Assembly (NCBI RefSeq): GCF_022213955.1
Contig: NZ_JAKNTW010000018.1
Location: forward strand, 124,001-188,000
Source of the DNA: Dolomitihabitans soli
GTDB taxonomy: Bacteria; Actinomycetota; Actinomycetes; Streptosporangiales; Streptosporangiaceae
Length of the DNA: 64,000 nt
Direction: 5' to 3'
Shown here in pieces: positions 15,916-24,145 of this stretch. The notes beneath the pieces were generated by a model, which ran no database searches, was not told the DNA's origin, and saw nothing but the letters and a program-made list of their open reading frames with translations. The position numbers and the translations under genes are program-made. How positions within the stretch are numbered: the stretch's first letter is position 1; each line of letters begins with the position of its first letter.

Positions 15916-16110
15916 TCAGGGGGCGGTGACGCAGGCGAGCCCGGGGACCTCACTGGGGACGGCCACTTCGGGGGCGGTGGGCGCGCTCTCGGTCAGGCAG
16001 GTGACCAACGCCGCGGGGTCGGGAACCTGGGCGCCCGCCGCGGAGCCGACGGCGATCAACCCGACGGTGGCGAGGGCGGCGGTAAGAACGAGACGAGCGA
16101 TGTGACGCAT
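15916..16110 (-). CDS. Small secreted two-cysteine protein, 64 residues
   Basis: MRHIARLVL and a hydrophobic stretch ending GSAAGAQ (about residue 28) form a signal peptide. The mature part, about 36 residues, has two cysteines (C38, C60) that could form one disulfide. GGAGG lies at good spacing before the ATG at 16110. A 192-bp spacer separates it from the next small secreted gene on the same strand. No family recognised. The upstream 16111-16300 region holds its promoter; a TACTCT near 16158 is a weak -10 candidate. Confidence 0.7.
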   Translation of the reverse strand: MRHIARLVLTAALATVGLIAVGSAAGAQVPDPAALVTCLTESAPTAPEVAVPSEVPGLACVTAP

Positions 16111-16300
16111 GAAGACCTCCATGAACAGGTAACGGGAACCTCTTCCATCATCACATAGAGTATTGGTTCAGTAACAGTGTGTGCCAGGGTTGATTGCGTA
16201 CGGCTTGGCGCGAGATCCCGCGCGAGCGGGCGACACGGCGGAATGGCGACCCACAGACCGTCTCGGGCCCGCAGACCGTCGCGACCCACGGACCGTCGCG

Positions 16301-16324
16301 GCCCTCAGGCCCTCAGGCCCTCAG
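16301..16324. repeat. Three perfect 8-bp tandem copies
   Basis: GCCCTCAG is repeated three times, with the last copy running into the stop codon of the sensor kinase (16321-16323). Nearby, GACCGTC also recurs three times between 16257 and 16297. Confidence 0.75.
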
Positions 16325-17811
16325 GCCGTCACGGCCGGTAGCACGACCCGGAACGCGGCGCCCGCTCCCGGAGCGGTTCGCAGCTCGACACGGCCGCCGT
16401 GGGCGCCCACGATCGACGACGCGATGGCCAGCCCGAGACCGGCTCCGCCGCCGGCCCCCCGGCCGCGCGAGCCGTCCACCCGGTAGAACCGGTCGAACAC
16501 CCGGGCGGCCTGCTCGGCGGTCAGCCCCGGCCCCTCGTCCGCGATCACCAGCACGGCCTCGCCGCCCTCGGTGCCGACGCCCAGACGGATCGGCGTGCCC
16601 GGAGCCGTGTGCTGGACGGCGTTGCCGACCAGGTTCGTCACGACCTGCCGCAACCGCGCCTCGTCGGCCAGCACGGGCGCGCTCGCGGGGGCTCCCCCTT
16701 CGACGCCGGTCAGGGTGATCGGCCGGGAGGAGTCGAGTCCTCTCAGGTCGTGGCGGGCGTCGGCGGCCAGGGCGCGCAGGTCCATCGGGGCCAGGTCCAT
16801 CGGGAGCACGGCCTGGCCCTCGTCCAGGCGGGCGAGCAGCAGCAGGTCCTCCACCAGCCCGGTCAGGCGGCCGGACTCGCGCCGGATGCGTTCCATGGTC
16901 CGGTCCACGTCGTCCGGTTCCGGCAGCCCGCCCATCCGGTACAGCTCGGAGAAGCCCTTGATCCCGAAGAGCGGGGTGCGCAGCTCGTGGCTGACGTCGG
17001 CGACGAAGCGCCGCATCCGGGCCTCCGACTCCGCCCTGGCCGCGAACGCCTCCTCGATCTGGCCGAGCATGCCGTTGAGCGACGCCGACAACCGGCCCAC
17101 CTCACTGCTCGGCGAGGCCGTCTCGGGCACTCTTCGCGACAGGTCCCCGCCGGCGATGGCCGCCGCGGTCTCCTCGATGCGGCGCAGCGGCCGTAGCCCG
17201 GCCCGCACGGCGTACCATCCGGCCGCGGTCAGCAGGGACAGCAAGGTCGCCGCCGTGAACAGGCACACCACGCTCAGTCTGGCGACCGTCGAGTCGACCC
17301 CGGAGAGGGTGGCGGCGACCACCACGCTGCTACCGGGCGGGGCGGGAGACGAGTCCGCCGGCAGTTGCGCGGTCGTCCTCGGCAGGGCCATCACCCGCCA
17401 GTCCCCGTCATCCGTCTCGAACGGCTCGCCGCGCAGCCCGGCCACGGTCACGGCGTCGAGCCGCGGCAGCTCGGGCATGCGTGCCGGATCGGCCGGGCCG
17501 ATCCCGGTGGTGCCGTCCGCGTTCAGGTAGACGGTGTGGACGCCGTCGATCAGGTCCAGCCCGCCGGTCAGCGCCCGCACCACCTGCCTGCCCTCCGCTG
17601 AGGACATCGGCCCCAGCGCTTCGGGGTGCAGCCGGGCCAGCAACCGGGTGATCGGCCGGAGCTGCTCGTCCACCCGACCGACGAGATGCGTCCTGAGCAT
17701 CCCGATCACCACCGCCGAGCTGACCAGCAGCCCCACCGCCAGCAACGCCAGTGTGATCACCAGCAGCCGTACCCGGAGGGACGTCCGCCGCCACGGCCGG
17801 CCGCCGATCAT
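16321..17811 (-). CDS. Sensor histidine kinase
   Basis: The 496-residue kinase starts at ATG 17811, which overlaps the regulator stop by ATGA, so translation is coupled. It has membrane helices at about 15-37 and 180-203, an extracytoplasmic sensor of about 140 residues between them, a HAMP domain, H-box VADVSHELRTPL with H275, N box NLVGNAVQHT, G1 DEGPGL and G2 GGAGLGLAI. All boxes are intact. A longer reading into the regulator region is a frame artefact. Together with the ABC exporter upstream and the secreted proteins downstream it suggests envelope stress or development sensing, which is an inference. Confidence 0.95.
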   Translation of the reverse strand: MIGGRPWRRTSLRVRLLVITLALLAVGLLVSSAVVIGMLRTHLVGRVDEQLRPITRLLARLHPEALGPMSSAEGRQVVRALTGGLDLIDGVHTVYLNADGTTGIGPADPARMPELPRLDAVTVAGLRGEPFETDDGDWRVMALPRTTAQLPADSSPAPPGSSVVVAATLSGVDSTVARLSVVCLFTAATLLSLLTAAGWYAVRAGLRPLRRIEETAAAIAGGDLSRRVPETASPSSEVGRLSASLNGMLGQIEEAFAARAESEARMRRFVADVSHELRTPLFGIKGFSELYRMGGLPEPDDVDRTMERIRRESGRLTGLVEDLLLLARLDEGQAVLPMDLAPMDLRALAADARHDLRGLDSSRPITLTGVEGGAPASAPVLADEARLRQVVTNLVGNAVQHTAPGTPIRLGVGTEGGEAVLVIADEGPGLTAEQAARVFDRFYRVDGSRGRGAGGGAGLGLAIASSIVGAHGGRVELRTAPGAGAAFRVVLPAVTA

Positions 17812-18518
17812 GCCCGCGGCCTGCGCAGGACGTAGCCGACGCCGTGGACGGTGTGGATCAGCCTGGGCTCGGTGGTGTCGAGCTTGCGGCGCAGGTAACT
17901 GACGTAGGTGTCGACGATGCTGGCGTCGCCGTTGAAGTCGTAGTGCCAGACGTGGTCGAGGATCTGCGCCTTGGAGACCACCCGGCCCGCGTTCGACGCC
18001 AGGTAGTGCAGCAGTCTGAACTCGGTCGGCGACAGCCGGACCTGCCCGCCCGCCCGCAGCACCTGGTGACCTTCCGGATCGACCTCCAGGTCGCCGACGA
18101 CCAGCGTGCCCGCGAGACGTCCGCCACCGGTGCGCCGCAGGATCGCCCGGATCCGCGCGATGAGCTCCTCCAGGTCGAAGGGCTTGGTGACGTAGTCGTC
18201 GCCGCCGAGCGACAATCCGTTGATCTTGTCGGCCGGGGAGTCCCGCGCGGTCAGGAACAGCACGGGCACCTCCCGCGCCCGGCCCCGGACGGGGGCACGC
18301 AGTCGTCGTACGACCTCGAATCCCTCCATGTCGGGCAACATCACGTCGAGCAGCACCAGGTCGGGCGCCTCTCTCAGGGCCGTCTCCACCGCCTCGGCAC
18401 CGGTCGCCGCCGACTCCACCGCGAACCCGGCGAAGCGCAGCGTCGCCGACAGCAACTCCCGTACGGTCGGCTCGTCGTCCACTACCAGCAACCGTTCCCC
18501 AGCCCCCGAGATCCGCAT
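17808..18518 (-). CDS. OmpR/PhoB-family response regulator
   Basis: This regulator of 236 residues has receiver residues D14/D15, phospho-acceptor D58 (LLDVMLP) and the VTKPFDL lysine, then a winged-helix domain ending YVSYLRRKLD and GVGYVLRR. I started at ATG 18518, which follows GGAGGAGG; upstream in-frame codons have no such site and would add a tail absent from the family. It is the partner of the kinase at 16321-17811. The ABC permease gene ends 162 bp upstream on the same strand, so the regulator may have its own promoter. Confidence 0.95.
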   Translation of the reverse strand: MRISGAGERLLVVDDEPTVRELLSATLRFAGFAVESAATGAEAVETALREAPDLVLLDVMLPDMEGFEVVRRLRAPVRGRAREVPVLFLTARDSPADKINGLSLGGDDYVTKPFDLEELIARIRAILRRTGGGRLAGTLVVGDLEVDPEGHQVLRAGGQVRLSPTEFRLLHYLASNAGRVVSKAQILDHVWHYDFNGDASIVDTYVSYLRRKLDTTEPRLIHTVHGVGYVLRRPRA

Positions 18519-18680
18519 GTTCACGATCCTCCTCCCCCACCGCGCCGAGAGCGGGCCGGTCCCGCCAGATCTCCCGCCACGGCCGGGACATCCGGTCGAA
18601 ACCGCCCGGCCGCCACCATAGGTCAGGATCGTGGTGCCAAGCCCGCGCACCGCCTGCGATGGCCCCGCGGAGTGCGCCGG

Positions 18681-19481
18681 TCAGACGTCACGGGTCCGGA
18701 AGACGGCCAGCGCGACGGCCGCGAGTACGGCGACGAACGCGCAGCAGAGCGCGAAACCCGGGCCCGGAGGCAGGAAGCGGGGATCCGGGCTGAACGCGAA
18801 GATCTGGGAGCCCGCGACGGAGGGCCAGTACCTCAGCACCAGGGAGGCGAGCCATTCCGGATAGCTGGTGGCCAGGGCGGGGAGCAGCACGATGCCGGCC
18901 GCCAGGGCGGTGATCGCCCCCGCGGAGGCGCGCAGCAGGACCCCGGTGGCGAGCCCGAGCAGTCCGATCAAGGCGAGGTAGAGGCCCGCGCCGGCCACCG
19001 CGCCCAGCGCGCCGTCATCACCGAGCGTGAGATGGGGGGCTCCCTGTCCCGCCAGCATGGCGTTGCCGGCCAGGAACACGGAGAACGCGGTGATCTCGCC
19101 CACCACCAGGCCGGCCAGCGCCACCACGGCGGCCTTGGCGGCGAGCAGGCGCCCACGCCGGGGAACCGCGGTCACGCTGACGCCCATCGTTCCCGCGCGG
19201 TACTCCGCGGTGGCCGTGAGCGCGCCCATCGCCGCGAGGGCGAGTTGTGAGAGGAGCAGGCTGCGGAAGACGGTGCCGCCCGGATCGAAGGCCGTCTGCT
19301 CCGCGACGGGCATGGCGGCGTACTCGCGTGCTCCCGCGGAGCCGAACAGCGCGGCGATTCCCGTGCCGAGGACCACGGTCACCAGCGCGTTGACCACCGT
19401 GGCGCGGCCGGTGCGGAACTTCGACCACTCCGAGCGCAGCGCGTCCAGGAAGGTCGCGGGGGCGGGTGTCGTCCTGGTCAT
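18681..19481 (-). CDS. ABC-2-type transporter permease
   Basis: The 266-residue integral membrane protein has about six helices and the usual actinobacterial start (FLDALRSEWSKFRTGRATVVN). It should form the channel for the ATPase encoded immediately upstream, whose stop overlaps this ATG by 4 nt (ATGA). Exporters of this form commonly move drugs, antimicrobial peptides or lipids. A two-component system follows it, an arrangement also seen for peptide-sensing exporters. The substrate cannot be read from the sequence. Confidence 0.88.
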   Translation of the reverse strand: MTRTTPAPATFLDALRSEWSKFRTGRATVVNALVTVVLGTGIAALFGSAGAREYAAMPVAEQTAFDPGGTVFRSLLLSQLALAAMGALTATAEYRAGTMGVSVTAVPRRGRLLAAKAAVVALAGLVVGEITAFSVFLAGNAMLAGQGAPHLTLGDDGALGAVAGAGLYLALIGLLGLATGVLLRASAGAITALAAGIVLLPALATSYPEWLASLVLRYWPSVAGSQIFAFSPDPRFLPPGPGFALCCAFVAVLAAVALAVFRTRDV

Positions 19482-20386
19482 CGTGTCACGCCTTCCCGAG
19501 GGGCGTACTCAACCGTGTCCCGGGTGAGTTCCATGAACGCCTCCTCCAGAGAGGCACGTCCAGGAGTGAGCTCGTAAAGGACCAGGCCGTCCGCGGCGGC
19601 GAGCTCACCGATGCCGGGCGCGTCCATGCCGGTCACCAGGAGTACCCCGCCCGGCCCGGGGTCCACGTCGGCGCCGTGCGCGGTCAGGAGCGCGGCGAGG
19701 GCGGCTGCGTCGGGCGTGCGGACCAGGACGGTGGCCGTGGCGGCGAAGTCGTCGAGGGGCGTGTCGGCCACGAGGCGGCCGCGGCCGATGACGACGAGGT
19801 GGTGGGCGGTGAGCGCCATCTCGCTCATCAGGTGGCTGGAGACCAGCACGGTGCGGCCCTCGGCGGCGAGGTCGCGCATGAGGGTGCGGATCCACCGGAT
19901 GCCCTCGGGGTCGAGCCCGTTCACCGGCTCGTCGAAGATCAGGATCCCGGGGTCGCCGAGGAGGGCGGCGGCGACGCCCAGCCGCTGGCTCATGCCCAGG
20001 CTGAAGGTGGCGACGCGCCGCCGGGCCACCCCTGTCAGCCCGACGAGGTCGAGCACCTCCTCCACCCGGGCGGGCGGGATGCCGTTGCTCTGGGCCAGGC
20101 AGCGCAGATGGGTGCGGGCGCTGCGCATGCCGTACACGGCGCGGGCGTCGAGCAGGGCGCCGACCTCGCGCATCGGGCAGGGCAGGTCGGCGTATCGGCG
20201 GCCGCGGACGGCGGCGGTGCCCGCACTGGGCGCGTCGAGGCCGAGGATCATCCGCATCGTGGTGCTCTTGCCCGAGCCGTTCGGGCCGAGGAACCCGGTC
20301 ACGATGCCGGGCCGTACGTCGAAGGTGAGGTCGCTGACGGCGAGGACGTCGCCGTAGCGCTTGGTGAGCCCGCGTAGCTCGATCAT
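19478..20386 (-). CDS. ABC transporter ATP-binding protein (exporter type)
   Basis: The 302-residue ATPase has Walker A LGPNGSGKSTTM, signature FSLGMSQRL, Walker B ILIFDEP and a switch histidine in VLVSSHLMSEM. The C-terminal 90 residues are typical of the DrrA/CcmA-like drug and peptide exporters. ATG 20386 (MIELRGLTKRYG) was chosen; upstream in-frame codons lie in non-coding sequence. It pairs with the overlapping permease gene. Confidence 0.93.
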   Translation of the reverse strand: MIELRGLTKRYGDVLAVSDLTFDVRPGIVTGFLGPNGSGKSTTMRMILGLDAPSAGTAAVRGRRYADLPCPMREVGALLDARAVYGMRSARTHLRCLAQSNGIPPARVEEVLDLVGLTGVARRRVATFSLGMSQRLGVAAALLGDPGILIFDEPVNGLDPEGIRWIRTLMRDLAAEGRTVLVSSHLMSEMALTAHHLVVIGRGRLVADTPLDDFAATATVLVRTPDAAALAALLTAHGADVDPGPGGVLLVTGMDAPGIGELAAADGLVLYELTPGRASLEEAFMELTRDTVEYAPREGVTR

Positions 20387-20577
20387 GACGTGTGCCTCTT
20401 CATGGGCGGAAGACTCGCCGACCAGATTGAGGCGTTCCGGAGAGAACCTGGGAGGTCTCTGTGAGAAGGCGACCCCATCCAGGACAGAGCAGGGCAGACG
20501 CGCCGTTTTCACCGGTGACTCACAGAAGATCCACTAGGATCTTGCCGCACACCCGATCTTCAGGAGAGTTCCAGCCG

Positions 20578-21369
20578 ATGCGCGAGCGCGTCCGCGCCGC
20601 AGTGGAGTCCACCGGCTTCCAGCGGTTCATCACCGCGGTGATCGTGGCCAACGCCGCGACCCTTGGCTTCGAGACCTCGAAGGAGATGATCGCGAATTAC
20701 GGAACGTTCCTCGCCCTGGTCGACCATGTCGCCCTCTACATCTTCGTCGCCGAGCTCGCCGCCAAGATGTACGTCTACGGGTGGCGCTTCTTCCGCGACC
20801 CGTGGAACCTCTTCGACACCGCGATCGTCGGGATCTCGCTGCTGCCGACCGCGGGCGGGATGTCGGTGCTGCGCGCCCTCCGGGTGCTCCGCGCGCTGAG
20901 GCTGATCTCGGTGGTGCCGAGCCTGCGCAAGGTGGTCTCGGCGCTGCTCACCGCGGTTCCGGGGATGACGTCGATCGTGGTGCTGCTCTCCCTGGTGCTC
21001 TACGTCGCGGCGGTGATGAGCACCAAACTGTACGGCGAGACCGCGCCCGAGTACTTCGGCAGCCTGCCGACCTCGCTGTTCACGCTGTTCCAGATGATGA
21101 CGGGCGACGCCTGGTCCGACATCACCCGTGAGGTGATGGACGAGCACTCCACGGCGTGGATCTTCTTCGTCGTCTTCATGCTGGTGTGCACCTTCGTGGT
21201 GCTGAACCTGTTCATCGCCGTGGTGGTCAGCGCGATGGAGGAGGAGCACGTGGACGCCGCGTTGCACGCCAACGACGACTTCAACAAGACGGTCCTCGCG
21301 GAACTGGCCGCGGTCCGGACGGAGTTGAGCCTGCTCCGCGAGGCCGTCGTCCCCGCTCAGCGGGAGTAG
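20578..21369 (+). CDS. Voltage-gated cation channel, NaChBac-like
   Basis: The 263-residue product has six membrane segments, the size of a single-domain bacterial Nav/Cav channel subunit that assembles as a tetramer. S4 carries arginines at every third position (VLRALRVLRALRLISVVPSLRK). The pore loop reads MMTGDAWSD (D177, W179, S180, D181), where sodium-selective bacterial channels usually have TLESWS, so the key acidic residue is aspartate. A C-terminal coiled-coil-like tail (VLAELAAVRTELSLLREAV) follows S6. AGGAGA precedes the ATG at 20578 and TAGGAT at 20535-20540 is a candidate -10. It converges on rpsD with a 13-bp overlap. Confidence 0.9.
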   Translation: MRERVRAAVESTGFQRFITAVIVANAATLGFETSKEMIANYGTFLALVDHVALYIFVAELAAKMYVYGWRFFRDPWNLFDTAIVGISLLPTAGGMSVLRALRVLRALRLISVVPSLRKVVSALLTAVPGMTSIVVLLSLVLYVAAVMSTKLYGETAPEYFGSLPTSLFTLFQMMTGDAWSDITREVMDEHSTAWIFFVVFMLVCTFVVLNLFIAVVVSAMEEEHVDAALHANDDFNKTVLAELAAVRTELSLLREAVVPAQRE

Positions 21370-21977
21370 TGCTCCACCACGAGTTGCTCGTCGACCGGCA
21401 CCCGCACCTGCTCCCGCTCGGGGCGGGTGACCAGGGTGAAGCGCAGCTCACCGTGGTTCACGTTCAGGTAGGGCGCGGTCACGTCGTCGGCGTGGACGCC
21501 CTCGGCCGCCGCCACGAACGGCTGCATGAGCCGTGACCGCTGCCGCACGGCGACCGTCTGGCCCGGCTTGACGATGTAGCTGGGGATGTCGACCTTGCGG
21601 CCGTCCACGGTGATGTGACCGTGGTTGACGTACTGCCTGGCCGCGTAGATGGAGGGGGCGATGCCGGCGCGGAGCACCAGGGAGGCCAGTCTCGACTCCA
21701 GCAGCACCACCAGCTCGGCCCCCGACTTGCCCGGCCTGCGCGCCGCCAGGTCCCAGTATCTGCGCAGCTGCTTCTCCGACACGTCGTAGTACCAGCGCAG
21801 TTTCTGCTTCTCCATCAGGCGCAGGCCGTAGTCGCCGGTGCTGCGGCGGTTGGTCTTGCGCCCGTGCTCGCCCGGCGGGTAGGGCCGCTGCTCGAAGTAG
21901 CGCACCGCCTTCTTGGTCAGCGGGACGCCTGCCCGGCGGGACAGCCTTACCTTCGGACCGGTGTAGCGCACGTTCAC
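21357..21977 (-). CDS. rpsD: 30S ribosomal protein S4 (cysteine-free form)
   Basis: S4 binds 16S rRNA early in small-subunit assembly. The 206-residue product has FEQRPYPPGEHGR, the YDVSEKQLRRYW region and the S4 RNA-binding fold (LESRLASLVLRAGIAPSIYAARQYVNHGHI). It contains no cysteine, so it is the zinc-free form. It stands alone rather than next to rpsM, rpsK and rpoA. It could be either the main S4, as in Streptomyces where rpsD is also isolated, or a second copy. The first GTG is at 21977; a second GTG at 21971 is better spaced from AAAGGGG. It diverges from a DUF2470 gene across iron boxes. Confidence 0.9.
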   Translation of the reverse strand: MNVRYTGPKVRLSRRAGVPLTKKAVRYFEQRPYPPGEHGRKTNRRSTGDYGLRLMEKQKLRWYYDVSEKQLRRYWDLAARRPGKSGAELVVLLESRLASLVLRAGIAPSIYAARQYVNHGHITVDGRKVDIPSYIVKPGQTVAVRQRSRLMQPFVAAAEGVHADDVTAPYLNVNHGELRFTLVTRPEREQVRVPVDEQLVVEHYSR

Positions 21978-21987
21978 CCCTTTGTGA

Positions 21988-22021
21988 TTAGGTAATGCTT
22001 ACTAAGGTTAGCCTAACCTCA
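21988..22021. promoter_or_regulatory. Two overlapping iron boxes (IdeR/DmdR sites)
   Basis: AGGTTAGCCTAACCT at 22005-22019 is palindromic but for its central base, and with flanks (22003-22021) it closely fits the actinobacterial 19-bp iron box TTAGGTTAGGCTAACCTAA. A weaker second copy, TTAGGTAATGCTTACTAAG, lies at 21988-22006. DtxR-family regulators often bind as two dimers on overlapping sites. The boxes lie between the S4 gene and the DUF2470 gene and could repress either or both when iron is plentiful. Confidence 0.8.
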
Positions 22022-22050
22022 TAACAATGCGCTTCTCAAGGAGGCCGGCC

Positions 22051-22782
22051 ATGCAGCCCCTCGCAGCTCCGCCCATCCCCGAGCGGGTCCGCACGCTCGC
22101 CGCGACCGCCGTGCCCACCCACGTCGCGCTCGCCGCCCCCGACCGGCCCGCCGTACCGGCGCGGGGTGGCGTGGACCACGCGGGCCGCCCCGTCCTCCTG
22201 GCCCTGCCGGGAGACCCGTTGCACGGTACGGCCGAGCAGATCGTGGTGACCGTGGACCTGGTCGCCTCCCGTGAACTCGGCGGCGCCGAGCGCCCGCGCG
22301 GCATGCTCAAGACCCAGGGCTGGCTGGAGTCCGTACCCCCCGGCGAGGCACGGCAGGCCGCGGTCGCCGTCGCCGAACGCTGTCCGGACGAGGCGCTCTT
22401 CGAGGCGGTGGAGCGGGCGGGCGAGCCCGGCGCCCCCCGGCTGCTGCGAGTGGACGTGGGGCAGGTGATCTACCTCGTCGGGCAGGACTCGGGAATGCTC
22501 GACGCGGAGGACTATCTCGGCGCCTCCCCCGACCCGCTGCTCGACGCGGCCGAGAGCATGATCAGGCACGTCAACTCCTGCCACCGGGCCCAACTCCAGC
22601 GGACGGCCGGCCGGCTCGCGGGGCCGATCGCGTCCGACGTCTGGTTGTGGGAGCTCGACCGCTACGGCGCGACGCTCCGGGCCGGCCTCGACGACCCGCA
22701 CCTCATCCGGCTGCCGTGGTCACAACCCGCCGCCTGCGAAGGCGCCCTGGAGAGCGCACTACGCGCCCTGATCCAGCCCTGA
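22051..22782 (+). CDS. DUF2470-domain protein, probable iron/heme-related
   Basis: The 243-residue soluble protein has an N-terminal half that may be a split-barrel fold (FMN-binding-like) and a C-terminal DUF2470 region with the helix AESMIRHVNSCHRAQLQ containing paired histidines. DUF2470 occurs in HugZ/HutZ-type heme oxygenases, where the C-terminal part contacts heme, so a role in heme iron recovery or iron homeostasis is plausible. The start is ATG 22051, preceded by a perfect AAGGAGG; ATG 22027 lies upstream of it and lacks such a site. An iron box at 22003-22021 sits at its promoter. It ends 18 bp from the convergent ROK gene. Confidence 0.75.
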   Translation: MQPLAAPPIPERVRTLAATAVPTHVALAAPDRPAVPARGGVDHAGRPVLLALPGDPLHGTAEQIVVTVDLVASRELGGAERPRGMLKTQGWLESVPPGEARQAAVAVAERCPDEALFEAVERAGEPGAPRLLRVDVGQVIYLVGQDSGMLDAEDYLGASPDPLLDAAESMIRHVNSCHRAQLQRTAGRLAGPIASDVWLWELDRYGATLRAGLDDPHLIRLPWSQPAACEGALESALRALIQP

Positions 22783-22800
22783 TGTGATGCGGCGTCAAGC

Positions 22801-24003
22801 TCACCGCAGCTGCGCCACCCGGGGCACGGAGCGCGCGAGGGAGGCGTCGACGGCGTCGGGCGCCAGGATCTGGCCGAGGACCATCAGGGCGCAGCCGGTG
22901 ATGCCCGCGCCGGGGCCGAGGCGGCTGCGCTCGATCCGCAGGTTGCGGGTGGCCAGGGCGGTGGACCTGCGGTAGACGACCTCGCGGACGCCGGAGACCA
23001 TCGGCTGGAAGGTCTCCGCCACGTCGCCGCCGAGCACCACCACGGCCGGGTTGAGCAGGTTGACCGCACTGGCGACGACCTCGCCGAGCTGGCGGGCCGC
23101 CTCGCGGACCACCGACATCGTCTCGGCGTCGCCGGCTCGCACCAGGGCAACCACGTCGGACAGGGTGGCCACCTCGCGGCCCTTGGCACGCAGGTCGCGC
23201 AGGATCGCGGTGCCGCTGGCGACCGAGTCGAGACAGTCGATGGTGCCGCATCGGCACAGCACGCCGCCGCCGTCGCGGACCGGGATGTGCCCGATCTCGC
23301 CCGCCGCGCCGAGCGCCCCGCGCAGGATGTGGCCGCCCGAGATGACGCCGGAGCCGATCCGGGTGGAGACCTTGACGAACAGCAGGTCGTCGATCTCGCC
23401 GGCATAGGCCGCGTGATGCTCGCCGATCGCGATCACGTTCACGTCGTTGTCGACGAAGACGGGCACCGGGAAGCGCCCGGCGAGGATCGGCGGGATCACC
23501 ACGCCGGTCCAGCTCGCCATCACCCGCGCGCTTTCCGTACGGCCCGCCGCGAACTCCACGGTCGCGGGCACCCCCATGCCGATGCCGCGCACCCGCGCCG
23601 AGGGCAGCTCGCCGAGCAGCCCCTCCCAGGTGTCCAGCAGCAGCGGCAGGACGACTCCCGGGCCTTCTTCGACGTCGATCGCCACCTCCGCCTGGGCCAG
23701 CACGGCGCCCGCGAGGTCACAGGCCGCGATCTGGGTACGGCTCGCCCCCAGCGAGGCGGCCAGCACGACCCCGCCCGCGGCGTTGAACGCCAGCCGGGCC
23801 GGGGGACGGCCGCCGGTCGAAGGGCCCTCCGTGTCCTCCACCACCAGGTCACGTTCGAGCAGTTCGGTGACCCGGAGCGCCACGGCCGGCCGCGATAGTC
23901 CGGTCACCCTGCCGATCTCGGCACGCGTGACAGCCTCGCCCGTGCGGATGAGGCGGAGGACCTCACCGCTGGTGGCGAGCGCGGCGGCGGAACGTCGTGG
24001 CAT
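22801..24003 (-). CDS. ROK-family transcriptional regulator
   Basis: The 400-residue repressor-type ROK protein has an N-terminal winged helix (SRPAVALRVTELLERDLVVE) followed by the ROK sugar-kinase-like fold. The zinc site CRCGTIDCLDS is intact, and DNDVNVIAIGEH and GEIGHIPV are the sugar-binding region. No ATPase is required of ROK regulators, whose effector is usually a hexose or hexose phosphate. It diverges from zwf-edd-glk-eda at 24146, so it most likely controls that operon in response to glucose or a phosphorylated product. This is an inference from context. Confidence 0.9.
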   Translation of the reverse strand: MPRRSAAALATSGEVLRLIRTGEAVTRAEIGRVTGLSRPAVALRVTELLERDLVVEDTEGPSTGGRPPARLAFNAAGGVVLAASLGASRTQIAACDLAGAVLAQAEVAIDVEEGPGVVLPLLLDTWEGLLGELPSARVRGIGMGVPATVEFAAGRTESARVMASWTGVVIPPILAGRFPVPVFVDNDVNVIAIGEHHAAYAGEIDDLLFVKVSTRIGSGVISGGHILRGALGAAGEIGHIPVRDGGGVLCRCGTIDCLDSVASGTAILRDLRAKGREVATLSDVVALVRAGDAETMSVVREAARQLGEVVASAVNLLNPAVVVLGGDVAETFQPMVSGVREVVYRRSTALATRNLRIERSRLGPGAGITGCALMVLGQILAPDAVDASLARSVPRVAQLR

Positions 24004-24145
24004 CGGCTTAGTGAATCACACCCTGTTAGGTAATGAGAAGTCACCACTTATTCATCTCAAATAGCAAAACTCAGGTTGTATGAAGCCGAAGATGTGGCTA
24101 GTGTCCGATCTGTCCTCTTCTTGGTAGATCATCGGAGCTTCTGCC

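Noticed and set aside
16321-18591. Apparent single 756-codon protein covering regulator and kinase
   Set aside because: The first third is the wrong frame of the response regulator. Two overlapping genes with an ATGA junction explain all motifs.
21978-22002. Zur box controlling S4
   Set aside because: The sequence fits overlapping iron boxes better, and cysteine-free S4 is also the normal form in some actinobacteria.
24031-24060. AAGT-CACC-ACTT inverted repeat as ROK operator upstream of zwf
   Set aside because: Arms of only 4 bp; too weak to call, although some operator must lie in 24004-24145.
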